DNA from: Natronomonas salsuginis
GTDB lineage: Archaea > Halobacteriota > Halobacteria > Halobacteriales > Haloarculaceae
NCBI RefSeq assembly: GCF_005239135.1
Contig: NZ_QKNX01000002.1
Span: 496,001-560,000, forward strand
Reading direction: 5' to 3'
Length of the DNA: 64,000 nucleotides
Part shown: in pieces, positions 22,351 through 30,796 of the stretch
Layout of the letters: every line of letters begins with the position of its first letter
Position numbering within the stretch: position 1 is the first letter of the stretch
The notes under the pieces: generated by a model
Seen by the model: only the letters and a program-made list of their open reading frames with translations
What the model was told of the DNA's origin: nothing
The model's database searches: none
Program-made: the position numbers and the translations under genes

Positions 22351-22705
22351 GAATGTGAATACTTGCCACACATGAAAAGTCTTTGCCGGGTCGTCGTTCA
22401 TCCCCCGTCGTCGGTGGATGCGGCAGCCGATCGGAGTTCGACGACCGCCCCATCCACCGCCCTCTCTTCGCTCACGAGCAACTCTACAGGCGGAGCAGGC
22501 CGAGTGCCTCGGGGCTTGACCCCGGGGCGGTTCATCGAGACGTTGTACGCTGTGGGGTAAACCGTTGCGAATTGGGTTATATACAAATGATCGAATCTCG
22601 CCGCAATTGTGTGGTTTACCATTGCTCGCGTCCTTGCGACCGCTTCGACCCACGCGTGTGTGTGAATGAGTAACATTCTTGGGTGCAGTCGCCATAGACT
22701 CTGAC
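22351..22705. other. Intergenic region with strong hairpin and inverted repeat around a TATA box
   Basis: About 355 bp without a convincing gene. At 22506-22528 gcctcgggg-cttga-ccccggggc forms a 9-bp stem (one T-G pair); the sequence resembles the 3' end of haloarchaeal IS1341/TnpB-type elements as I remember them, but no tnpB frame is present. At 22556-22574 and 22604-22620 an inverted repeat (ggtaaacc ... aattg / caatt ... ggtttacc) flanks a TATA box (ttatata, 22578-22584). Confidence 0.45.
22506..22528 (+). repeat. Hairpin resembling TnpB-element right-end RNA
   Basis: gcctcggggcttgaccccggggc, 9-bp stem with a 5-nt loop. Resemblance to TnpB-associated right ends is from memory and unverified; no transposase gene is nearby. 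Confidence 0.35.
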
Positions 22706-23392
22706 ATGAGATTCGTTATCGTGGGTGCCGGGCGAGTTGGAATGCGAACCGCGCGCGTCCTTCGCGAAGAGAGTCACGAGGTCGTCATCGTCGACCCCGA
22801 CGTGACGAAGGTCGAGCGACTCGCCGACGCGGGGTTCGAGGTGATAGCAGGCGACGGGAGCGACGAGACGACGCTGCTCGACCTCGAACTCGACGATATC
22901 GACGGGGTCGCGGCGCTGTCGGGCGATCTGACGGTCAACTTCATCGCCTGTATGGTCGGCAAACGACACGAGTGTCGAACCGTCCTCCGGGTCGACAACG
23001 ACGACCACGAGTACATGATCGGAAAGTACGCGGGCGACGTCGACGAGGTGATCTACCCCGAGCGACTCGGCGCGATCGCCGCGAAGAACGCCCTCGTCGG
23101 CGGGAGCGTCAAGGCGGTCGCCGACATCGCTCACAACCTCCAACTGGTCGAACTCACCATCACGCCCGGTTCGCCGATGCGCGGTTACTCGCTGTCCGAG
23201 CTCGAACTTCCCGCCGACTCCCGCGTGCTCGCCTTCGGCAAGGACGGCGATCAGCTCCAACTGCCCGACGCGGACGCCTCCTTGGAGGTCGGCGATAGAG
23301 TCGTCGCGATCGCCGACTTTGGCGTTCTGCGCGAGGTCGAGCAGATCATCGTTGGCGAGTCGGGGCGCGCGCTCGCGCAGGGAGGAGCCTGA
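22706..23392 (+). CDS. trkA: TrkA-type potassium channel/uptake regulator
   Basis: 228 residues from the ATG before RFVIVGAGRVGMR. RCK domain: N-terminal TrkA-N Rossmann fold with GAGRVG (6-11), IVDPDVTKVERL and GDGSDETTLLDL, then a TrkA-C domain (about 140-225) with PGSPMRGYSLSELELP. Family role: cytoplasmic NAD(H)/nucleotide-binding regulatory subunit of Trk/Ktr potassium uptake. No membrane TrkH gene is adjacent. A RAM-domain gene starts 1 bp after its stop and is probably cotranscribed. Confidence 0.9.
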   Translation: MRFVIVGAGRVGMRTARVLREESHEVVIVDPDVTKVERLADAGFEVIAGDGSDETTLLDLELDDIDGVAALSGDLTVNFIACMVGKRHECRTVLRVDNDDHEYMIGKYAGDVDEVIYPERLGAIAAKNALVGGSVKAVADIAHNLQLVELTITPGSPMRGYSLSELELPADSRVLAFGKDGDQLQLPDADASLEVGDRVVAIADFGVLREVEQIIVGESGRALAQGGA

Positions 23393-23393
23393 G

Positions 23394-23624
23394 ATGGTCG
23401 TCGCTTACGTCATGGTCAAAGCCCACACGGGCGAGGCGGGGCGACTCCGAGACGAGATCGCGGCGATCGACGGCGTCGTCTCGGCGCACATCGTCGCCGG
23501 CGACATCGATATCATCACCAAGGTGGACGTGGAGTCACCGGCCGACGTCAAGGACATCGCGGCCGACGCGATTCAGGCGCTCGACGGCGTCGAGGATACG
23601 CACACCTACATCGCGATGGGATGA
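23394..23624 (+). CDS. Lrp/AsnC ligand-binding (RAM) domain protein, TrkA-linked
   Basis: 76 residues: MVVAYVMVKAHTGEAGRLR ... VEDTHTYIAMG. It is a stand-alone RAM domain and a paralogue of the protein at 22120-22350. The 1-bp gap from the TrkA stop implies an operon and perhaps a regulatory partnership with TrkA, such as ligand-dependent control of potassium uptake (inference). No DNA-binding domain is present. Confidence 0.88.
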   Translation: MVVAYVMVKAHTGEAGRLRDEIAAIDGVVSAHIVAGDIDIITKVDVESPADVKDIAADAIQALDGVEDTHTYIAMG

Positions 23625-23751
23625 TTCAGTCGCGCTGCCGGGACTACACGCGATCGGTTCGCTCACGGATCGCCGTAATCCGCAGTTATAATATTTTAGC
23701 TACCGAATAACAAGGTGGTCGGAATCGGTTCGACCAACTGGGGGATACATT

Positions 23752-24510
23752 ATGAACGGAATACAAGACGGTGTTGCGATCGTATCGGGTGCGAGTTCGG
23801 GGATCGGACGGGCGACGGCAAAGCGGTTCGCGACGGAGGGCGCACAGGTCGTCGTCGCGGACATCGACGCCGAGGGCGGCGAGGAGACGGTCTCGCAGAT
23901 CGAATCCGACGGCGGAGACGCCGCCTTCGTCGAAGCCGATGTGACCGACGAGGCCGATGTCGAGACGGTCGTCGAGACGGCAGTGGAGACGTACGGTGGG
24001 CTGGACTTCGCGTTCAACAACGCCGGCATCGAGGGGGCGACGGCATCGACGGACGAACAACCGATGGACAACTGGAATCGCGTGATCGACATCAACCTCG
24101 AGGGTGTCTTCTTAGGACTGCGCGAGCAGATCCCCACGATGCTCGAACACGGCGGCGGGGCGATCGTCAGCACCGCGTCGGTCGCCGGGCTGTTAGGCTT
24201 TCCGAACCTCAGCCCGTACGTAGCGAGCAAACACGGCGTCATCGGGTTGACGAAGACGGCCGCCGTCGAGTTCAGCGGCGAGGGGATTCGGGTGAACGCC
24301 GTCTGTCCGGGTGTGATCAACACGCCAATGGTCGCGCGAACCAAGGAGGAGGATCCCGAGACGATGGAGGCGACGATGGCGGCGACGCCGATCGGTCGGC
24401 TCGGAGAACCCGAGGAGATCGCCTCGGCGGTCGTGTGGCTCTGCTCGGACGACGCCTCGTTCGTGACCGGCGAGTCGCTCGTCGTCGACGGCGGCTTTTC
24501 AGTCCAGTGA
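23752..24510 (+). CDS. Short-chain dehydrogenase/reductase
   Basis: 252 residues, classical SDR: cofactor motif SGASSGIGRATA near the start, NNAG (FNNAGIEG), active-site Ser and YxxxK (SPYVASKHG), and the PG motif VCPGVINTPM. Acidic residue after beta-2 (VVADIDAEGG) suggests NAD(H) preference. The substrate cannot be inferred. It ends 1 bp from the convergent thioredoxin-reductase-like gene. Confidence 0.9.
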   Translation: MNGIQDGVAIVSGASSGIGRATAKRFATEGAQVVVADIDAEGGEETVSQIESDGGDAAFVEADVTDEADVETVVETAVETYGGLDFAFNNAGIEGATASTDEQPMDNWNRVIDINLEGVFLGLREQIPTMLEHGGGAIVSTASVAGLLGFPNLSPYVASKHGVIGLTKTAAVEFSGEGIRVNAVCPGVINTPMVARTKEEDPETMEATMAATPIGRLGEPEEIASAVVWLCSDDASFVTGESLVVDGGFSVQ

Positions 24511-24511
24511 G

Positions 24512-25561
24512 CTAGTCGTCGCCGGCGACGGACTGTTGCTCTCTTGGCCCGCCGGGATGTCCCTCGTGTGTCACCGCACGACGGAGGAGTTCCTGCGAGA
24601 TCGCCGGCACGTCGGCGTCGGTGACCGGTCCGAGTTCCTCGATTTCGTCGAGGCCCCTCGGGAACGCTCGGAGGTCGTAGTGGTTACCGATGCCGCAGCG
24701 GGCGCCCTCGCCCATCGCGGTCGGGATCTGGTTGTGTCCAGGCGTGATGTCGCCGACGGCGTAGACGCCGTCGACGTTCGTGCGGCCATGGTCGTCGACG
24801 GCGATCGTCCCGTCGTCATTCAACTCGACGCCGAGCGATTCGGCGAGATCGGTGTTGTAGTTCGACCCGTACATCGGGAAGCCGCCGCGGTACTCGCGGA
24901 CGCTCCCGTCCTCGAACTCGAACGCCGAGAGCCAGCCGTCGTCGTCCTTCCGTATGCCGACGATGTCATCGTGGACCACGTCGATCGGGTGGTTCTCGAG
25001 CATCTCGGCGGTCTCGTCGGACCACTCGATCTCGTCGCCCCGTGTGAGGATGTCGACGTCGGGGGTGAAGTTTAGCATGATCATCGCGACGTGCGCTGCG
25101 GCGTCGCCGGTCCCCATCACGAAGACCGACTCGTCGACGAACATGTACGCATCGCAGTGCAGACAGTAGTGCAGACCCTTTCCAGTCCGAGGAAGTGGAG
25201 GGTCCGGACGCACGTCAGAGAAGCCGGTCGCGAGAACGATGTGGTCGGTCGTCACCTCGACGTTTCCGGCGGTGACGCGATACCCCTCTCCGTCGGTTCC
25301 GATCGGTTCGATCTCGCTGACGTAGTCCTGAAAGTAGTCTGCGCCGTACGATTGTACCTGCTCGATCGCCGCCGCGAGGAACTCGTTACCCGACGTTTCC
25401 TCGGTCACGCCGATGACGTTGTGGGTGTCGAGCATCATCGCCGCCCGTCCGCCGCCGCGGTTTATTACCGCGGTGTCGTGCCCGAGTCGGGTGGTGTACA
25501 GCGCCGCGGTCAACCCGGCAGGCCCGCCGCCGACGACCGTCACCTGATAGTGGTCTGTCAT
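24512..25561 (-). CDS. Thioredoxin reductase-like FAD/NAD(P) oxidoreductase with CxxC
   Basis: 349 residues from MTDHYQVTVVGGGPAGLTAA. FAD Rossmann motif at the start, redox-active HYCLHCDAYMF (CxxC, about 135-145) within the NAD(P) domain, and GVYAVGDITPGHNQIPTAMGEGA at the end. It resembles thioredoxin reductase but the CxxC spacing CLHC, rather than CATC, places it in a haloarchaeal subgroup. The extra ~40 residue C-terminal tail is acidic and apparently disordered. Physiological partner unknown. Confidence 0.87.
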   Translation of the reverse strand: MTDHYQVTVVGGGPAGLTAALYTTRLGHDTAVINRGGGRAAMMLDTHNVIGVTEETSGNEFLAAAIEQVQSYGADYFQDYVSEIEPIGTDGEGYRVTAGNVEVTTDHIVLATGFSDVRPDPPLPRTGKGLHYCLHCDAYMFVDESVFVMGTGDAAAHVAMIMLNFTPDVDILTRGDEIEWSDETAEMLENHPIDVVHDDIVGIRKDDDGWLSAFEFEDGSVREYRGGFPMYGSNYNTDLAESLGVELNDDGTIAVDDHGRTNVDGVYAVGDITPGHNQIPTAMGEGARCGIGNHYDLRAFPRGLDEIEELGPVTDADVPAISQELLRRAVTHEGHPGGPREQQSVAGDD

Positions 25562-25756
25562 CGACACTATCTACCGCGCCAATCGGCTTAATTCCCCGGC
25601 CGGTGTGTTTCGGCAGCGAACGACCGTCTCGCGCGCCGAGTTAACCGTGGTACCTCGTCACACCCTGAAGGACAGGTGATATAAGTGATGAACTCCTATA
25701 TTTGGCCGTACCACTCGCGCCAGGGGGGACATCCCCCGCTGTGGGACAGGGATACC

Positions 25757-26386
25757 ATGACCAGTCGCGTATACAGACTTCATTCGACACTGGAACTGAA
25801 ACTCGACGACGTTCACGAATTCTTCGACGGCTACGAGTTGCCCGTCGAGATCGAAGACGTCGAGGTGACCCGGCGGAACAACACGCTCATTGTCAGCGCC
25901 GTCGCCGCCGAGGACAACATTTCGAAGTACACGCCGACAGCACAGCTGAAGGCGAGCATCACGGAGAACAGACTCTACGAGACCGAAGACGGGTGGCAGG
26001 AGACGCCTCCCGAACCCGATATGGGCGCGTCAGTCGGCGACGGCGACGGGCCACAGTGGGGAAGCTTCAGCGACAGCGGCCAGGTGCAGGAGGAGCCGGA
26101 GATCAACTCGAAACTCGTCGAGTACGCCTGTTTTAAGGGTGATCGCGAGACGGTGCTGCAGAACACGGCTCTGCAGTATCCGATGTTCGAGGTCCTGTGC
26201 GATCTCGCCAAGTTCGCCGAGAAGGGAACGCTCACCGCGATCGCCGCCGTTGACGGCGATCTCGTCGCGGTCCGGATCGTCGACGGCGAGGAGCGGTCGG
26301 CGAGCGTCGAGGTCGTCGACGACCCCCGCGAGCGCGAATCGAAAAACACCGTCAACTGGCGCGACAACAAATTCATAAGCGGCTGA
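25757..26386 (+). CDS. DUF7110-type haloarchaeal protein
   Basis: 209 residues from MTSRVYRLHSTLELKLDDVHEF, the start I associate with haloarchaeal DUF7110. Key stretches include VEVTRRNNTLIVSAVAAEDNISKYTPTAQ (read as shorter runs) and VEYACFKGDRETVLQNTALQYPMFEVL. No catalytic motif or membrane helix is seen. A longer start at 25688 is possible but overlaps a TATA-like tatattt (about 25697-25703), so the shorter one is preferred. The 5' leader includes a G5/C5 hairpin at 25724-25737. Function unknown. Confidence 0.75.
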   Translation: MTSRVYRLHSTLELKLDDVHEFFDGYELPVEIEDVEVTRRNNTLIVSAVAAEDNISKYTPTAQLKASITENRLYETEDGWQETPPEPDMGASVGDGDGPQWGSFSDSGQVQEEPEINSKLVEYACFKGDRETVLQNTALQYPMFEVLCDLAKFAEKGTLTAIAAVDGDLVAVRIVDGEERSASVEVVDDPRERESKNTVNWRDNKFISG

Positions 26387-26456
26387 TCTTCGACCGTCTC
26401 TGTGTCCTCACCGTACGTTAGCGGCTGCCACGAACGCCTCCCCTGACGCTCGCCAA

Positions 26457-26490
26457 TCTGTAAACCGGTACTATAATTGTGGTTGACGAT
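26457..26490 (+). promoter_or_regulatory. BirA-like biotin operator overlapping the bioY promoter
   Basis: TCTGTAAACC - 14 nt - GGTTGACGAT. The left half fits the bacterial/archaeal BirA consensus TTGTAAACC-N14-16-GGTTTACAA closely, the right half moderately. The spacer includes the likely TATA sequence ctataatt about 30 nt before the ATG at 26502, so binding would block transcription. It precedes exactly the biotin transport operon. Confidence 0.65.
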
Positions 26491-26501
26491 AGTCCCGAAC
26501 C

Positions 26502-27086
26502 ATGGTAAACGCAACATCGTCCACGGTCGATCTCGTCGGAGACGAAACCGCGCTCAACGTCGCACGTGCGGCGCTTTTGGCCGCGCTCTTGGGCGCCTTC
26601 GCGTACGTATCGTTCCCGTATCCGCTCTCACCGGCTCCGGTCACCCTGCAGGTGCTCGGCGTCTTCCTCGCCGGACTCTTTCTTGGTCCGCTGTGGGGCG
26701 GTGCGTCGATGGTGCTGTATCTCCTCGCCGGGGCACTCGGCGCACCCATCTTCTCGGGCGGCGGGGCCGGACTGGGCGTGTTGCTCGGGCCGACCGGCGG
26801 CTACCTCTTTTCGTACCCCCTTGCGGCGATCGCCGTTGGCGCGATCGCCCACGGTGGGATCGAACTCCGCCCGCTCGCCGATCGATCGGTTCCCCGACTC
26901 GTCGCCGGGATGGCGGCCGCAACCGTCGTGATCTACGGTGTCGGCGTCCCATTCATGTGGTGGAACCTCGACATGACGCTACGGACCGCCGTGATCACGG
27001 GCGCGGTGGTGTTCGTCCCCGCCGAGGCGGCCAAGATGGCGGCGGCGATCGGCATCGTTCGAAGCGACGCGATCCATGCGGAATGA
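26502..27086 (+). CDS. bioY: Biotin ECF transporter S component BioY
   Basis: 194 residues with about six membrane helices. BioY hallmarks are seen: PYPLSPAPVTLQVLGVFLAGL, LLAGALGAPIFSGGGAG and GPTGGYLFSYPLAA. It binds biotin at the membrane and works with an ECF energising module. The next two genes encode that module (ATPase and T component), with ATGA overlap to the ATPase gene. A BirA-like site lies in the promoter, so repression by biotinyl-AMP-bound BirA is likely. Confidence 0.93.
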   Translation: MVNATSSTVDLVGDETALNVARAALLAALLGAFAYVSFPYPLSPAPVTLQVLGVFLAGLFLGPLWGGASMVLYLLAGALGAPIFSGGGAGLGVLLGPTGGYLFSYPLAAIAVGAIAHGGIELRPLADRSVPRLVAGMAAATVVIYGVGVPFMWWNLDMTLRTAVITGAVVFVPAEAAKMAAAIGIVRSDAIHAE

Positions 27087-27778
27087 TCGAGGTCGAAGCC
27101 CTCAGCAGCAGACGCGGCGAGACGATCACCCTCGATGACGTCTCGATTCGGATCGACGATGGGGAAGCGGTCGCCATCGTCGGGGCGAACGGATCCGGCA
27201 AGACGACGCTCGTCCGTCATTTGAACGGGCTTCTCACCCCCGACTCCGGGTCGGTCACGGTGAACGGAGCGTCGGTTCTCGACGATCCCGTCGCCGCGCG
27301 TACCTCCGTCGGGATGGTGTTTCAGAATCCACGGGACTGCTTCGTCGCCGCGACCGTCGGTGCGGACGTTGCGTTCGGCCCGGAAAACCTCGGCCTTTCG
27401 CACGAGGAGATCGAACGGCGGGTTCGGACCGCGCTGTCGGCAGTCGATATGACCGATCACCGCGACGCTCGTATCGACCGACTCTCCGGTGGCCAACAGG
27501 CCCGCGTCGCCATCGCCGGGGCGCTCGCCATGGAGCCCGACCATCTCGTCCTCGACGAACCGTTCACCGGCCTCGACCATCCCTCACGTACCTCGGTTCT
27601 CCGACATCTCGAATCGCTCTCGAGGGGCGGAACGAGCCTGATCGTCGTCACCCACGATCTACGCGGTCTGAACCATCTCCTCGATCGGATCGTCATTCTC
27701 GTGGATGGCCGGGTCGAACTGGAAGTCGACGCCACCGACGACGATCGCCTGGCGGGATTCGGCATCAAACCGTGTTGA
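27083..27778 (+). CDS. bioM: ECF/biotin transporter ATPase BioM
   Basis: 231 residues. ABC ATPase motifs: Walker A GANGSGKTT, Q-loop VFQNPRDCF, signature LSGGQQARVAIAGAL, Walker B HLVLDEPFTGLD and H-loop VVTHDL. The Q-loop and short length fit EcfA-type energising subunits. It hydrolyses ATP to drive biotin import with BioY and BioN. Start overlaps the bioY stop by 4 bp; its own end overlaps the GTG start of bioN. Confidence 0.92.
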   Translation: MIEVEALSSRRGETITLDDVSIRIDDGEAVAIVGANGSGKTTLVRHLNGLLTPDSGSVTVNGASVLDDPVAARTSVGMVFQNPRDCFVAATVGADVAFGPENLGLSHEEIERRVRTALSAVDMTDHRDARIDRLSGGQQARVAIAGALAMEPDHLVLDEPFTGLDHPSRTSVLRHLESLSRGGTSLIVVTHDLRGLNHLLDRIVILVDGRVELEVDATDDDRLAGFGIKPC

Positions 27779-28482
27779 GCTACGAACCGGGCGATTCGTT
27801 CGCTCACCGACTCGACCCGCGTTCGAAACTCGCCGTACAGGGTGGGTTCGCGGCGGCGGCGTTCGCTTATACGACGCCGCCCGGGCTCGCCGGCTTGACG
27901 CTCATCGCGGCCGTCGTCTTGCTCGTCGCGCGGACCTCTCCCGGACGAGCGCTGTGGGAGTTCCGGTTCGTCTTCCCGTTCTTGCTTGCCGCCCCGCTCC
28001 TCGAGGGGCTCTCGTGGACCGACTGGTTCGTGGTCGCGGACGCGCTCGATCCCGCACTCGCGGGCTATCGGGTGCTACTGGTCTTGCTTGTGGCCGCCGC
28101 GTACGTCCGAACGACACCGGTTCGCGACTCGCGCGCGGCGGTCCAGTGGATCATCCCCGGTCGAACGGGCCGATTTCTCGGGATGGGTGTCGCGTTCGTG
28201 TTCCGATTTCTCCCCGTCCTACAGGCGGATCTCAGCCGGATTCGAGATGCACAGCGGGCGCGACTGGGCACCGAACGCTCGGTTCCCGCCCGGATGAGTA
28301 CCGTGGTCGTCGCCGGATTCAACCGCGCGTTCGAACGGGCGGATCGACTCTCAATCGCACTCCGTGCGCGGTGTCTCTCGTGGAATCCGACGCTCCCGGC
28401 GCTCAGATTTTCGCGGTACGATGCGGGCGCGACCGTGATCGCAATCGTCCTCTTTGCGGTGAGCCTCCGCTCTGCCATCTGA
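27772..28482 (+). CDS. bioN: ECF/biotin transporter transmembrane component BioN (EcfT)
   Basis: 236 residues from a GTG at 27772, which overlaps the bioM stop. EcfT features: HRLDPRSKLAVQ near the N terminus, several membrane helices, and the coupling-helix region with ARG-like signatures (IRDAQRARLGTE and ADRLSIALRARCLS). It links the S component BioY to the ATPase BioM. The three genes form a complete biotin ECF transporter. Confidence 0.9.
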   Translation: MLSYEPGDSFAHRLDPRSKLAVQGGFAAAAFAYTTPPGLAGLTLIAAVVLLVARTSPGRALWEFRFVFPFLLAAPLLEGLSWTDWFVVADALDPALAGYRVLLVLLVAAAYVRTTPVRDSRAAVQWIIPGRTGRFLGMGVAFVFRFLPVLQADLSRIRDAQRARLGTERSVPARMSTVVVAGFNRAFERADRLSIALRARCLSWNPTLPALRFSRYDAGATVIAIVLFAVSLRSAI

Positions 28483-28566
28483 TTGACCGTTCCCGCCAAA
28501 TCAACTCCGCGAAGGTGTGCCCCTATGTAACAAAACTTAAGCGCGTCCGCTCCTGCGTTTTCTCGT

Positions 28567-30780
28567 ATGCTTCCGGCGATTCCGACTCAGGCGGCGGACG
28601 AGGTCACCCGTAAGACCTTCTGGCTCATCTCTAGCTACGAGAAGGTTCTCTTTTACTTCCTCGCGACGGTCGCGGTGTTCGTCTTCGCTCACGGCACGTA
28701 CCGACGCTTCGGGCGGTACGCGGAGGGCTCCGAGGACTGGTTCGACCGCCTCGACGACCTGCCCGGCCGTATCGCCTCGGCGGCGAAGATTGTCGCCTCG
28801 AATGAAAAGCAATTCAACCGAGATCTGGTCGGCGGGCTGATGCACGCGTTCATCCTGTGGGGCTTTCTGACCCTCCTCATCGCGACCACGATCCTCTTCG
28901 TCGACGAGTGGTATCGCGTGTTCACGATCGCGCTCGGGGACCGACAATCCTTCTGGGTCGGCGATTTCTATCTCTCCTATCAGCTCGTGACGGACGCCCT
29001 CGGGCTCCTCTTCGTCGTCGGGCTCGGCATCGCGATCTGGCGGCGCTACGTCGTCCGAACTGAGCGGCTCTGGGGCAAACACACGAACTGGGAGGACGCC
29101 TTCCTCGTGTGGTCGCTCTTCGCGCTCGGCGTCGGCGGCTTCCTGCTCGAAGGGCTCCGCATCGTCGGCGCGGGCGAGCCGATCCCGACCGTCGAACCGG
29201 TGAGCTTCGTCGGCACCGCGACGGCGCTCGGCCTCGCCGCATTCGGGATGGACGCCTCGGCAGCGGCGACGGTGTATCCAGTCGCGTGGTGGTCGCACGC
29301 GCTGTTGGCGTTCCTGTTCATCGCCGCGATCCCCTACGCCAAGCCGTTCCACATGCTCTCGTCGTTCGCCAACGTCGTCACCCGAGACGAGAAGGCCGGC
29401 GCGCGCCTCCCCGGCATCCCCTCCGATCTCGACGCGACGAACGCCGAATCGATCGACGACTTCTCCTGGAAGGAACTGCTCGACCAGGACGCCTGCACGA
29501 AGTGTGGCCGGTGTTCGTCCGTCTGCCCCGCGAAGGCGTCGGGTCGTCCACTCGACCCGCGCGACGTGATCCTCGACCTCAAATCCTACCGCGAGTCGCT
29601 CGAACGCGAGGGCGGCGAGGAAAAAGAGATCGTCGCCGCCGACGGCGGCGTCATCGACGCCGCGACCATGGAGTCCTGTATGGCCTGCATGGCCTGCATG
29701 GACGCCTGCCCGGTCGAGATCGAACATCTTCAGAGCTTCACGCGGTTGAACCGCCAGCTCACGGATCAAGGTGACATCCAACCGAGCATGCAGGACGTCT
29801 TCCAGAACGTGATGATGAAGGGCAACACGTTTGGCGACTCCCCCAGCGCGCGAGCTAATTGGACCGACGACCTCGAGTTCGAGGTCACCGACGCCAGAGA
29901 GACCGAGGTCGAGTACCTCTGGTACGTCGGCGATTACCCGAGCTACGACGACCGCAACAAGAAGGTCGCCCGCTCGCTCGCAAAGATCTTCGAACACGCC
30001 GATGTCGAGGTCGGTATCCTCTACGAGGAGGAGGTCTACGACGGTAACGATATCCGCCGGGTCGGCGAGGAGTTCCTCTACCTCGAACAGGCCGGAACGC
30101 TCGTGGACTCCTTCGAGGCGTGCGAGTACCAAAAGATCGTCTGTACGGACCCGCACTCGTACAACACGTTCAAAAACGAGTACCCGGAGATCGACTTCGA
30201 GGAGTTCGCCGACGATCCCATGATGGAATTCGAGATGGAGGGCTTTTGGAACGAAGACGGCGATGTCGAGGTGTACCACTGGACGCAGGCCGTCGAGGAA
30301 CTGGTCGACACCGGCGCCGTCGCGCTCGATGGGACGGAACTCGACTACACGGTCACCTACCACGATCCGTGCCACCTAGGGCGGTACAACGACGAGTACG
30401 AGGCCCCCCGCGAACTGGTCACGGCGACCGGCTGTGACCTCCACGAGATGCCCCGAAACCGCGCCAACAGTTTCTGCTGTGGCGGCGGCGGCGGCGGACT
30501 ATGGATGGAGCTCGACGAGGAGGAGAAGCCGAGCGAGGAGCGCCTCCGCGAGGCGCTCGAGGACACCGACGCGGGTGGCGCGGTCGAGAAGTTCGTCGTC
30601 GCCTGCCCGATGTGTATGACGATGTACGAGGACGGGCGAAAGACCGGTGACTTCGAGGACGACATCGAGATCGTCGACATCGCTGAACTCATCGTCGAGG
30701 CGCTCGAAACGAGCGGCGCGACGATATCCGCGTCGACCGATGCCGACGCGAGTTCCGATGCCGCGCCGGCAGACGACTGA
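28567..30780 (+). CDS. Membrane-bound HdrD-like Fe-S oxidoreductase (heterodisulfide-reductase related)
   Basis: 737 residues. The first ~280 residues have about six membrane helices of the NarI/cytochrome-b type (with His in GGLMHAF and WWSHALLAF as possible heme ligands). Then two 4Fe-4S motifs, CTKCGRCSSVCP and CMACMACMDACP. The C terminus has two CCG-type domains; only the second keeps its cysteines (YHDPCHLGRYN, FCCGGGGGG, CPMCMTMYE), while the first has YDGNDIRRVGEE where a CCG would be. Such proteins pass electrons between quinones and soluble dehydrogenases. The electron donor is not identifiable here. Confidence 0.85.
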   Translation: MLPAIPTQAADEVTRKTFWLISSYEKVLFYFLATVAVFVFAHGTYRRFGRYAEGSEDWFDRLDDLPGRIASAAKIVASNEKQFNRDLVGGLMHAFILWGFLTLLIATTILFVDEWYRVFTIALGDRQSFWVGDFYLSYQLVTDALGLLFVVGLGIAIWRRYVVRTERLWGKHTNWEDAFLVWSLFALGVGGFLLEGLRIVGAGEPIPTVEPVSFVGTATALGLAAFGMDASAAATVYPVAWWSHALLAFLFIAAIPYAKPFHMLSSFANVVTRDEKAGARLPGIPSDLDATNAESIDDFSWKELLDQDACTKCGRCSSVCPAKASGRPLDPRDVILDLKSYRESLEREGGEEKEIVAADGGVIDAATMESCMACMACMDACPVEIEHLQSFTRLNRQLTDQGDIQPSMQDVFQNVMMKGNTFGDSPSARANWTDDLEFEVTDARETEVEYLWYVGDYPSYDDRNKKVARSLAKIFEHADVEVGILYEEEVYDGNDIRRVGEEFLYLEQAGTLVDSFEACEYQKIVCTDPHSYNTFKNEYPEIDFEEFADDPMMEFEMEGFWNEDGDVEVYHWTQAVEELVDTGAVALDGTELDYTVTYHDPCHLGRYNDEYEAPRELVTATGCDLHEMPRNRANSFCCGGGGGGLWMELDEEEKPSEERLREALEDTDAGGAVEKFVVACPMCMTMYEDGRKTGDFEDDIEIVDIAELIVEALETSGATISASTDADASSDAAPADD

Positions 30781-30796
30781 ACGACACCGATATCAC

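Noticed and set aside
22383-22673. Short plus-strand protein over the TnpB-like hairpin
   Set aside because: Composition looks non-coding, it spans the hairpin, inverted repeat and TATA box, and no TnpB motif can be read in it.
28537-30375. 612-residue frame opposite the HdrD-like gene
   Set aside because: The plus-strand protein carries cysteine motifs and membrane helices; the antisense frame is an Arg/Glu/Val-rich shadow.
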